This document shows, piece by piece, positions 25,701-35,630 of a DNA stretch of 64,000 nt (its first letter is position 1; each line of letters begins with the position of its first letter). A program made the position numbers and the translations under genes. The DNA comes from Syngnathus acus (Eukaryota; Chordata; Actinopteri; Syngnathiformes; Syngnathidae), in NCBI RefSeq assembly GCF_901709675.1, contig NC_051093.1, positions 6,097,053-6,161,052 on the forward strand, written 5' to 3'. The notes beneath the pieces were generated by a model. The model did not search any database, was not told where the DNA came from, and saw nothing but the letters and a program-made list of their open reading frames with translations.

Positions 25701-28700
25701 CCCAGTTTGTCCCTACTATTGTTCCTTCGCATCCACCCAAACCCCCCCCTAACCATAATCACCCCCTTTTCTCAGAGTGTGGCTCTGCTGCAGAGTACAG
25801 CGCAGTCAGCTACTACAGCCACTGCAGTGTTATGCTATAGCACAAGCAGTCAGCTGGATAAAATCCACCAATGAAAACGGTGGTAGCTGAGAATGGATGG
25901 GTGAAGAGTAGATGAGAGACAGGGGGGGGGGTGAATTTGGGGGATCTGAGTAGCAATAATCTGCAATCCTGAAGCAGTTGGCTAACCAATTTTCAGTGCT
26001 GTCAGTGGTGATGACTTGAAATTTCCCAAGTGGTTAATCAAATTCGAAAAAGCATCGGAATCAACCGAAGGCTTTTAAAAGCACATGAATGGAGTGAACA
26101 AGTGATAACACGCTTGATGATTTTCTCTGATCCTCTTTCAACATTTCCTTGGGCTATAAATTGAGCTAATCAGGCGCAAGTGAGGTGCTGCCAGACCTGA
26201 AGTGCTGCGGCTGTTACTGCAGATGCTGCTGCACTGGCACCCTCCCCTCCATCTTCCCAAGCTATCTTTTTCCTTCTGTATTGGCAATCAAAACGTAGAC
26301 TGCACTACTTTCAAAGTCACCTCTGCTTTTACGTTGACGCTACCCTTCACCTGCTATCCAATTCCTTTTTGTTTTACTGTCATCCCTTTTTGGTTTCCCC
26401 ATCACTCATTTAGCTGTGCTCTTATTTCCAGACCATGAATCATAAGGTAGAATTTGGCCAGAATTGAGAAAACTGCCTCCATAGTTATTTCTAACATTTA
26501 CTACACTAACAATTAAGGGGAAAGATGGGTTACAAAAATCCATACGGAATGCCACAACAGTCGTGGCTAACAGTTTAAAATTGTCACCTTCCACTGTGGA
26601 GATGCAGAGTGACCATCCACCTCCAAAATTCCTCGGACATGCGGCTGTGGTGTCCTTGCGCAAGACAATACCGCAAACTGCCCCCCCCCCCCGCCCCCCG
26701 GTCGCTTATGTAACCTGTGCGTGTGTTTGCAGAGGTCCAATTTTGTGCATATGATAAATATTAATAGGATCAAGGTTCCTAAAGTGCCATACAAAATTTG
26801 AAACTGTCCAAATTTTAGATGCGTAATTTATAGAAGTTGCAATGTCAAGGTGAAGACGCCATCATTTTCCAGTGATGGAAAAGAGAAGTATGAAGTCCAT
26901 AGAACAGGTTATTAAACTAACAGTGAAGATAAAAAGTCTCCACACCTTCTATAAATCTCCATTTTTTGTGATATAAGAAAATGAAACGAAGAGAAATATT
27001 TTAAAAACTTTTTCCTTCATTTGTGTCACCTGTATAAGTCAATTGAATGGGAAATATGTTTTGCGCTAACACTGACTGCCATTTAGAACTTTTCATAATT
27101 TGCTCTAGCTTGACCGAGGTCCCAGCTCAAGACTTGTAATTCTGCCTTGACCTTGACATAATCATGAAATCAAAATAAAACAACACTTGAAATCTTGCAT
27201 GTGGTCTAATGAAATTAAACTAAATTGATTGACTTTACATTCATCAATACTAGCGTTCCCCAACCACGGACCAGATTTTTGTCACACAATATTTTCACGG
27301 ACAGCTCATCAACGAGCTTTATAAAAACCTGAGAACGATCCTGATTATTTGAATCAGGTAGTTGCAGTGGGGATGCATCTAAAACAGGCTGGATGGATAT
27401 GTGAATCAGTAAAAAGAGTTCTCTAGGGTATCAATCTGGGACTGCTCCACTGTGATCTGCTCCGGAAAGATGGAAGATACAGTGCGACAACTTGAGCAAG
27501 CCTACAAAACTTTTGTTTTGACCAATTAAGAAAAAGAGTGACAAAATCATTGGACCAGCTGGTGTCGTTCGGATGCTAACATCATAGCGTTTCATAATAG
27601 TTAGCGTTTTTTTTTAATTGCAGCATCCATACATTCATCCACCATGTTTGTCCGTTTCCCCCAAGCATCAGCATTTCTTATTTTTGACACAGTCGCATAT
27701 TCCGCCCCGAAAAACAGTGCTGCTTTGTGATTGGTCCACACCACCAGCGGTTCGGTCGGTCAGCAAAGTCGGGATAAAATGGATTATCTGGGTTTTGTGA
27801 ACTGAGAGATTCCACGACAATTAAGCTTGCAGGCAAAATAATAAGAATAGGGTCTGAAATGTTCATTATGGCACACACATTTTGTATAATTAAGTGTGAT
27901 TGAATATTAGCATATTGATAACCTATAGCTAATGTAACCACAAGATTAGAAAGAATATGAACTTAATATCCTTCCTATACGTGGATGCAAGAAGAAATAC
28001 ACATCTTAAAACTCCTCTCTAAATTACTTAGCAGTGCCCTGAAGGAGGTTTTACAATGTCTGCAAAATTTGTAAACACTGCGGTCCCCATTTTCATTCTC
28101 AGCCCTAAGCACAATCTAACTGTGTACATGGTGATGTTTTCTTTGTTTTGGTATCTTTATTAGCGTTTTTTGAAGAATACTGAGGATTTGTAAAACTTTG
28201 TTTGTTTAACGGACTCCCTGAGTTATCCTTGCCCCCCCCGCAAAAAATTCTAGCACCGCCAGTGGTGCCAGTCTACCAAAATAGAGCCCTGGACAGGTCG
28301 CCAGGGAATCACGGGGCACATTAGAAAAAGACAACCATGGATTTTGTGTTTTAAAGATCATCTTTTTTTAAAAATGTGGTGTGTTTGCCAGATTACAGTT
28401 CGGTATAATTCTCCTGATGATGCAGTTTACAAACACTGATTTCAAGGGCGAATGCTAGGCCTTTAAATCAAATTAATTTAAAATGAGCGGTGTGGGTACA
28501 GGAGTTATGGCAAATTGCCAAATGCAAAAATGACAGACATCCCTTCGGTCAATAAAGTATTACAAATTTAAATCAGAAAGCACAACCTTGAGTGTTGTGT
28601 TATCAATCCATCATGACACAGACTCATGCACAGGCATGGACTGAACCTAAAGCGGAGATGCATTTATTATTACTGAGGAAATATGAAACTGGATCCAGGG

Positions 28701-29018
28701 CAACATGCCTCACACATAAGTGCCATTGAGGGACCTTGCTGGCATCTTGCATTAGATCAAGATGGTGAACCATTGCAATGTGCCTTATTTGTTTGTTAGT
28801 CTTAAAAGGGGACAGAAAATATTAATAATGTAAATGCATGTAAAAATGCTAGACATGGACTTTCGGATGTTTTGAGGGGTGCAATGTTTCTCTTGAACTT
28901 TTCTTGCGTCAACTTTTTTCAATCTTTGTCCATTATTTTGCTTGCCAATGCGGGTTGGAGGAAACTTTTCCCGCAGCAATGCGCAATGGCGAGACAGATG
29001 CATGCGCATAAACGTGCA

Positions 29019-29053
<35 letters not shown>

Positions 29054-29628
29054 AGAGAATAGCTTAAGCCTGTTCGGCCACTCACCCGGGCGTATTTCGA
29101 TGAGTAGGGGTCCTCAAACAGCGCCCACATTTTGGGCTGCCACACCTCCCACCACGTCGCCCTGCGGCCGTCCTCCTGCATGCACAACCGCTTCAGGTCA
29201 CCATCCGCTCCGCCGGTAAGAGCCGGGTCATCCTCCGGCACGTCTGGCTCGGGGGTCTCGAAACTGTCCAGAGCTTCCTCGGCGTCGCGATGCTGCCGAT
29301 AATTCATCCAGCAGCATGCCTCCACGTCCGTCTCATCAATGCCCCAGAAGGCGAGTTCTTCCTCGAAGAGCGGCCCGCAAACATCATTAGGACAATGAAG
29401 TTTCCCAGTGCGGTAGTAGTTGAGAATAAATGCAAAAGTGGCCGGGTGGCGATCAAAAAAGAACTCGTCTGACTTGGGGTCGTAGTCGAAGTTGCTGTAG
29501 GCGTCGGGCTCCGTCAGCCAGGACAAGCGCGTACCCGGAAGCGTCTTCAGGGTGCTCCGGTAGGTCTCGTGTCGGATCCCGCCGCAGTTGATCACGATCT
29601 TCTCGCTATCTGACGCCGAGCAAGTCAT
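9915..29628 (-). CDS. kcnc3: Voltage-gated potassium channel Kv3.3 (Shaw type)
   Basis: Tetrameric plasma-membrane channel giving fast-repolarising K+ current in fast-spiking neurons. Coding exons (minus): 29628-29086, 17776-17645, 17167-16306, then 16233-15956 (read-through stop) or 16233-16021 spliced to 9982-9915. Either product is about 605 residues. Exon 1 carries the T1 tetramerisation domain ([30 protein letters not shown]). Next come S1 (exon 2), then S2-S6 in one exon, with S4 arginines around 302-317 and selectivity filter TLGYGD near 391-396, followed by the S6 PVPVIVNNF gate. Kv3.3 rather than Kv3.1/2/4 is favoured by [15 protein letters not shown]-like [28 protein letters not shown] and DRACFLL. 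Oddities: the ATG lies directly before T1, so the long N-terminal inactivation extension of mammalian Kv3.3 is absent; the usual NVGG is NCGG; and an intron splits S1 from S2. Confidence 0.93.
9983..15955 (-). other. kcnc3 last intron / proximal 3' UTR; no further gene seen
   Basis: About 6 kb between the two alternative kcnc3 ends. It holds one hAT MITE (13101-13427), AT-rich microsatellites, a few poly-T runs and partial MITE-like sequence near 13026-13092. A 65-codon minus frame at 14892-15089 follows an acceptor-like CCAG, but its phase does not fit the upstream kcnc3 donor, so I do not call it an exon. Confidence 0.5.
13101..13427 (+). mobile_element. hAT-type MITE, copy 2, with perfect 8-bp target duplication
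   Basis: Element begins CACAGGTGTCAAAC and ends GTTTGACACCCCTG (14-bp inverted repeats, two mismatches). It is flanked by CTTTAGAA on both sides (13093-13100 and 13428-13435), the exact 8-bp duplication expected of hAT transposition. The element also fixes the family boundaries. It carries no coding sequence. Confidence 0.9.
17168..17644 (-). other. kcnc3: Intron interrupting the S1-S2 loop of kcnc3
   Basis: Donor GAGGAG|GTAC at 17645/17644 and acceptor CTCTACAG|ACAGTG at 17168/17167, both phase 0. It lies in the extracellular S1-S2 loop, after NVTQEE and before TVFEVV. In mammalian KCNC genes, as I know them, S1 to S6 are in one large exon, so this 477-bp intron may be a fish-specific gain. 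Confidence 0.75.
21757..22277 (+). mobile_element. MITE with CCGTATTGGCCCGAATATAAGAC-type inverted ends
   Basis: Left end CCGTATTGGCCCGAATATAA at 21757; right end TTATATTCAGGCCATTACGG at 22277, an imperfect inverted repeat of about 25 bp, flanked by TA on both sides. Subterminal repeats of GTCGTCTTA(C/T)ATTC(G/A)GGGTC occur at both ends. It is about 520 bp and non-coding. Superfamily is not assigned beyond a TA target. Confidence 0.7.
22884..22966 (+). repeat. (TTTCC)n microsatellite
   Basis: About 80 bp of TTTCC pentamers with a few substitutions, in kcnc3 intron 1. The open frames read across it on both strands are artefacts of the pentamer. Confidence 0.95.
23500..23822 (+). mobile_element. 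hAT-type MITE, copy 3
   Basis: Starts CACAAGTGTCAAAC and ends GTTTGACACCCCTG. The flanks TTATAAGC / ATATAAGC match in seven of eight positions, as expected for an aged target duplication. It is nearly the same length as copy 2 and highly similar to it, including the TTGCAAATTGTCTTCACTTT block. Confidence 0.85.
28285..28345 (+). repeat. Degenerate fragment of the common teleost repeat
   Basis: The stretch around GACAGGTCGCCAGGGAATC and CACGGGGCACATTAG followed by AAGACAACCAT resembles the central part of the repeats at 1801 and 47583, but is decayed. It lies in kcnc3 intron 1. Confidence 0.5.
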
Positions 29629-30327
29629 GGCTGCGATCAGGCATGCTTCGGTCGGTGCGCCCGAGTGATGGTGGTGGTGGTGGTGCTATTCTGATTCTGC
29701 TAATAGCTTGTCCCATTCACTACCGATCCCCGCTGTGCATTTAGTCCCTGTAAGTGCATCCTTGCAAGGTGTCACGGAGATGAGGAGGAGGAGAGAGAGA
29801 GAGAGGTAGTGAAGGAGGAGTCTTCCCTGGCGCCTCTCTGCTTGTGGGTATGAGAGAAATCAGGTTGAATAGGCTTAAAGGGAAACTGATTTTATGAATC
29901 AAATACATATTGCGAAAGGTTATGGACAGGTGGAATTCATATGATTGGATCAAATGAGGTCAAAGATGATATTCAGATATAAAGTATATCCGCTGTGCGT
30001 GTCTTGCGTTTTCACAAAATCACGCTTATCTCCAAAAGAAAATGAAATTTTTTATATTTATATTCCAATCTATTATCATAAGAATAGTTTGGCATATGAC
30101 AAGGCATGCAAAAATCCATGATGCGTCAGTTTTTAAAGGTCAAACTTCAAAGCAGAATAAAATGAAAACATCTCCAAAAAAACTAATCTGCTCGAAGAAA
30201 ATAAATACATTATTTTAAATCATCCAAAATACAAGGCACACATCTGATTAAAATTGCCTATTCAACATTGTTATAGTGATTAAATTGAGAAGTAGCGTAC
30301 AAATTAAGAGATTGCTGAGCCCATGTT

Positions 30328-30367
<40 letters not shown>

Positions 30368-30554
30368 TTTGGAATGAGAAGTGCTGTGCTTGATGAAAAT
30401 GAGTCTCCTAAAGCTCTTGTCTGTCCTTTTTGACCGCCCACGCCACCACCATCCCTCCTGCGGCACTACTCCCTTCCTCCACTTTCTTTCAATCTACTAA
30501 AACACTTGGTTCAGTTAGAGCAGAGCAGCAGGGATATGATGGAGTGTTTCACAC

Positions 30555-30594
<40 letters not shown>

Positions 30595-31740
30595 AAAGTG
30601 TATGGATGGATCAGTGGTTGGGTTTCTGAACACATGTGTAAGTACTGCGTATGCAAAAACATGCACACTCATGCACAGTTAATTATGTCCATTAACATGC
30701 TGACTCAGGAGAAAAATGACTTTTTGCTGAATAGAGCCCAGTGAGAGCTAGAGTAAGTAAAGCATGTATACACAATTCTCAGAGGACGACGCAGCAGAAC
30801 TACCAAATGCGTCACGGATGTTTTATTTATGTAAAAGTTGAAAATGGATGGCTGGAATGCCAGGGTCACGCAAACGAGGCCTAGTAGTTATGGTCAAAGG
30901 TCGAAGCGATAAATACGAAGATATTTGTGCATAGATATAAGCAAATAGGATGTCCTGAATAGGAAAACACACAATGCTTAAAATCGATGATGGCAAAACA
31001 CAGAGTAGTTTGAAATATCGCTTTCTGAGTAGATTTATGACTGGCTTTGCACACTTTCTTTGTCAACTGTTACGTAATCATCACAGAAACTCCGAAGTCA
31101 ATATAAGAATTTAATAGCAGGTTCAGCGGTGGCGAATAAACAGTAAATATCAAAATAAAGAACTTAAAAATACAAAAAAGGAAACTTGTCTCAGAGATGT
31201 CCGTTACCAGATGAATAAAGCATGTCATAAGCATTTTGGAAGATGAATGACTGAATATATGTATTCAGTATGTATTCATAAATGGAAGCAAGCTGCAAAT
31301 AGAAGCAAAAAAAATCTGGATCTTTCCCTCTGCTGGCATCTGGTGGACGCTATTATGACAACAAACGCCTAATTCTATCATTCCTCTGGTTTCTATTTCT
31401 CTGAGATTTAATCAGAAAATTATACCAAACACCAGCATTCGAACAGTGGAGCGTCCATTTTATATTAACTGTCAATAATTTTTAACAAACAACGGAACTG
31501 ATTGATCATTCATTTCAATTGTACACAGGAGGGGACAAATATATATCAATATCAAACAAATAATGGCTGTAATTTTTTTGGGGTAAAATTCTCAAAATAT
31601 TGATAAAATACTGTATCAATTCAAGTATGAAAATACCCATGTACCGTATTTGATAGTGGTGTCGAAATGTTTACAAACAAATAAAAAACCCAAAAAAACT
31701 CACACGTTCTGGGAATAGTGGCAAATTGATAGCAGGGTTT
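29629..31740. other. kcnc3 5' flank and bax 3' flank; no gene seen
   Basis: Immediately upstream of the kcnc3 ATG lie a CCACCACCA-rich run (29668-29688, read on the minus strand), a GGAGGAGGA/GAGAGA purine tract (29782-29823) and GC-richer DNA expected of a neuronal-gene promoter. Further right are a 33-bp poly-A (30331-30363) and a (CT)n run (30558-30592). Minus-strand AATAAA near 30821 is a possible bax polyadenylation signal. Nothing else is supportable. Confidence 0.45.
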
Positions 31741-34700
31741 TCAAGAGCCTCTGCTCATCCTCCAGGTGAAGAAACTTCCTATGAGGAGGCCACTGCAGAA
31801 TATGAGGACCACGCTATAGCGTTGACGGTTAAATCCCACGTTCTGCATGGAGGTTGTTGCCAACTCAGAGAAACTGTTGATCTGTTGACAAAAACAAAAC
31901 TATTGTATAAATCGTTATTTTAACAGCACATCAAAACTTGATGTGCTAGGATTAAACATGCTTGCTGGAGAGCTTTTTGACATTACAGGATAGACCGGTG
32001 TGGTAAATTGTAGTAATTAGGAATACAGTAGCATATAAAAACTTTGACGCAATAGGGGTAACGCTAGCGCAATTACATGAGAATGATGAGGAATGGTGAT
32101 TTATTAGTACCGTATTTTCTGGACTATAAGGCCTTCAATGAATGGCCCATTTTAAAACTTTGTCCTTATATAAGGCGCACCGGACTATAAAGCGCACCAT
32201 TAATGCATCATGTCAGATTTTTAATCCAAATCTCAAATCATTCTCCATTTTAGCTTTTTTATTTCAACTTCAGATGCAACAAATTACTTTATAATCACAA
32301 AATAATGATCCATAGTCTTTTTGATTCATGATTCATAGTCTTCAGCGGGCCACTTATGATTGATTTCATGACACAAAGCTTCGGGCCAGTTTAAATTTAG
32401 GAATTTGGTCCATATATAAGGCGCACCGGACTATGAGGCAAACTGTCGGCTTTTGAGAAACTTTTAGGTTTTTAGGTGCGCCTTATAGTCCGGAAAATAC
32501 AGTATATTAAATAAGTAGTTTTGCATACTTCCCAAAACCTGATAACAAAGGTACCTGGAAAAATAGCAAACAATCAAGGACAAGAGTTGCATGAGCAGCA
32601 AGTTATCGGTCTTAGCCTTCATGATAGTAGACAATTTTAGATATTTAGGTTAAAAGCAATGACGGGAAAATGAAGCTTCAAATTTGCTTCATGAATCATT
32701 TGTATTTCTTTCACTTCTTTCAATGGGATATTAAGCTGAAAGCACATTGACTAAAAAAAAAAACAAATTTAAAACCTAAACCCCTTTGTTTTTTTTGCCT
32801 AAAAAAAAGAAAAGAAAACCAGGCATACCCATCCACCATGTTCCCGAATCCAGCCGAGTAGGTTCGTCCGAAAGTAATCCACTGTCCAAATCAGGATCTC
32901 CTTCACTGACTGTGGCAGATGAGCCTCCACCATCTGATGAACACATCGATTGTCAAGCATACAATCGTTTTGCAAGGAGTGTAATCGGACAGCAACAAGA
33001 GACAGCAAAATTTTGATGGTGTGAAAATAAATGCATAATAACCTTGAGTGCTAGCTTCCCTGCTACATAGAAGAGCACAGCTATGCTCTCCCAAGTAATG
33101 CCTTGTTCAATGACCTTATTGGCCACTTTCTTGAAATTTTCCCACATGGATCCATCCACATAGGTTAAACCATCAATTGCACTATTATGATGTAAAGAAA
33201 AAAAATACAATTTTCAATTTCATAGGCATTTATACATCAGAATAAAAAAAAAGAGAGAAAACTTACTCCTGGAACTCCTTGTCATGTTGCACCTTGTCAC
33301 CAACGATTCGGATCATTTTGCTCAACTGGGTCACAAGCTTCTTCTCCTGAGTACTTTCTATTTCCACAGCCAGTGGAGTGAGAGGAGGGATATCTTCTGC
33401 GGGCACATCCCTAAGCTCTTCCTCTATAACCCTGGATAAACGACATGACTATACCTGGTGAGAATGTAGAGTAATGAACGAGCCAATAACACTTTTTAGG
33501 ATCTTTCTATTAGTTATACTTCGTTACTTGACAGCCATTGAAGTTGGCAAAATGAACAAGATAGTTATATATTTTGTTGTGTGGGAATTTACATTATTAC
33601 AGCAGCAATATTAGCAAATACAAAAAATAAATGCTACAATCGTCATAGACAAATACAAAAACGGCTTTTGGGTAATCCCAAACAGGAATTTACTGGTCTA
33701 TAAATCTGAGCCAGATGAAAAATAAAATTGTTACCTGCTGAACCGTTTTTGGGGTTTTTTTGGGCAGAGATGCTAAATAAGTCTACTTGAAAAAAGTGCT
33801 GCTGCAGTGTCGTCTTCAGGATGGGAACGTTTGTCCAAAATGGAGGGAGGGTTTCTCTGTGATCTCTAGTCCCTCATTGAGGGAATATGTCTCCATCTTC
33901 AGTCACTGGAACTGACTCTTCTCCCCAAGTACTTGCTTCTATAGACTTGTACCGCTTGTATAGAAGGATCTGAACTTCCTCAAAAAAGGTGAGTCTTGGG
34001 GGATTCCCATTCTATTAATACAGAAAATGTATCCACCCATTTCCTGAAGACTGACAAAGCATTTTGGGCATTTCCCGCACTCAAGTGTTTCGGTTTATCA
34101 AACCCATTTGAACATCTCGCAAAAGACAACCCAAGTAAACTGAAATCTTAATAGGTTTTGGATTTTTGTGTATGGAAAAAGTAACTGCTGCTGAACAACA
34201 ACATTGAAAGAGTATTGGGAGTTACTGTAGGTAGAAAAAAATTATTTTGCACACCTCCATAAGCAACTAGCAAAAAGCATAGCTGTACGATGGAGACTAC
34301 AAAACAAAGTTAACTCGTCAACCCTAAACTTAGCGTGAGAGCAAGCATGACAAAACCTGCCCTTCAAGGAATTGCATCTGGCCCAGAGAATGAAAACGAA
34401 AGTGAAATGAAAATGTGCCAACATTCACATTTGTCAACCCAAGACGAGCATTTGGCCTACAATACAAAAAATTTAAATGGTACATTTAAATGAGAGAATA
34501 TTGACATTAGATATGATTATTATTACACATGATAACATTCATGTGTCAAACCTCACAAATGAGTTCATTTTCGGATTTTGTTCCGCTTTTTCTTCTACAT
34601 ATAGTTTTGTGGTGGCAGATGTTTTTGTTTTGCGTATTAGGTGAGAAAATAATCATTTCCGTGAAATCAACTACTGTACAATATGCCGGAGAGGGGGGGA

Positions 34701-34862
34701 ATGAATGAAAAAAGAGAGAGGCACTTACTCCTTTATCAGTGCTTCTCCGATCCTCTGATCTGTGAATGAATAAAACACATTAGCAATAGTTGGTAAACTT
34801 TTTTTTCATCTGGAATTTTCGATATCAAGCTTACCCGATATACCATTTCCTTCGCAAGCCAT
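31741..34862 (-). CDS. bax: Bax-type pro-apoptotic BCL-2 family protein
   Basis: Bax-type proteins oligomerise in the mitochondrial outer membrane and release cytochrome c. Six coding exons (minus): 34862-34835, 34759-34729, 33431-33267, 33181-33043, 32933-32829, 31881-31741; all phases close, giving 202 residues (human BAX 192). It starts MACEGNG. The BH3 region reads LSKMIRIVGDKVQ (human LSECLKRIGDELD). The BH1 region reads GITWESIAVLFYVAGKLALK (human FNWGRVVALFYFASKLVLK). BH2 is the clearest match: WTVDYFRTNLLGWIREHGGW (human WTLDFLRERLLGWIQDQGGW). A C-terminal hydrophobic anchor VVLIFCSGLLIGSFFTW is in the last exon. The unusual BH1 (TWES for NWGR) and BH3 (VGDK for IGDE) suggest the fish-specific baxb paralogue rather than baxa; this is inference. 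The donor after exon 4 (AAG|GTTATT) is weak. Confidence 0.9.
32110..32502 (+). mobile_element. MITE with CCGTATTTTC-GGACTATAAGG inverted ends, copy 1
   Basis: About 390 bp bounded by CCGTATTTTCTGGACTATAAG at the left and CTTATAGTCCGGAAAATACAG at the right, with TA on each side. Subterminal ATAAGGCGCACCGGACTAT blocks are repeated inside. It lies in bax intron 5 and encodes nothing. Related to the copy at 53009. Confidence 0.85.
34392..34407 (+). promoter_or_regulatory. IRF/ISRE-like GAAANN array in a bax intron
   Basis: GAAAACGAAAGTGAAA is three consecutive GAAANN units with no mismatch, continuing into TGAAAATG. This is the IRF recognition pattern (ISRE/PRD-I type). It lies in bax intron 2, 455 bp downstream of the coding start. 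Function is not shown. Confidence 0.45.
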
Positions 34863-35589
34863 CGTATTAAAACAAAATACTTCCCGTTGCTTGGCACACC
34901 AAAGACGACGTCAGTCAAGTTGAGGATTCTAAAACGAAAATTCTGTCGCTGAGATTTGTCTGACACCGGCAACAACTTGAGCTAACTAAACTTGGTCGAG
35001 ACTTGAGAAGTCCGCGAGTTACTTTTTCTTCATCTGTGCTTATAGGTGGTTCACGAATAAACCCATGACAACCTTTACTGCCATCTTGAGGATAAAGTAG
35101 TCATTGCTATTAACTCCAGTCCTGTTTTTTAACACCACGTCGGTTTTTGAAATGAGTTCATAACATATTTGAAATGACCCATTCACTAAATACAGAAAAG
35201 GTTGGATTGGTTTTAATGTTGGAACGACTTGAATCAGCCCAAAAAAATGTAGAAATTAGAGAGGAAAACCGAATAAGTGAATAAAAAAGAAGAAGAATTA
35301 AATCAATGGTGTAGAATAACAAATAGCTTTTCACCTCAAAAGTGTATAAATTCTGTTTTCTCAGCAGTCAGCTCTTTACATGTTGTGTAATTCCATTATT
35401 ACCACTCAATCATTTAATCATTTTGCAGGATCAGAAAATATACAAGTCTGACAATCAATGTTTAAAAGATTTTTTTTTTTTAAATGCATTGTTAAAACAT
35501 CTGTGAGCATACCTGTAAGTGTATAAGTGTGTGTTTCATATATTGTGCTTTGTTCTTACTAGATGAAAAATCACCACACTCCCAAAATT

Positions 35590-35595
35590 TTTATT
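35590..35595 (-). terminator. Polyadenylation signal of the amine oxidase gene
   Basis: Minus-strand AATAAA about 36 nt downstream of the TGA at 35631. No other nearby hexamer is as well placed, giving a 3' UTR of perhaps 60 nt. Confidence 0.6.
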
Positions 35596-35630
35596 GCGGC
35601 TTTCGCAAGAAAAAAAACATTCTTGTCTGT

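Larger units (their letters stand above)
17777..29085 (-). other. kcnc3 intron 1 (11.3 kb): repeats and microsatellites, no gene recognised
   Basis: Contains two MITEs (21757-22277, 23500-23822), a degenerate copy of the teleost repeat (about 28285-28345), microsatellites (CA at 19677-19705, ATA at 20709-20802, TTTCC at 22884-22966, AATG/AATA at 25155-25200), a 21-bp tandem duplication (20170-20211), and a 30-bp poly-A at 29021-29050 just inside the donor of exon 1. A plus-strand frame at 25562-25837 is noted under findings but not called. No other protein-coding exon was identified. Confidence 0.6.

Noticed and set aside
29087-29628. Reading kcnc3 exon 1 on past 29086 into a 231-codon ORF
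   Set aside because: The extension runs through the GTGAGT donor into a poly-Phe tract encoded by the intronic poly-T; splicing to S1 at 17776 is in phase.
30430-30744. 104-codon plus frame
   Set aside because: It is driven by the (CT)n microsatellite and has no domain or splice support.
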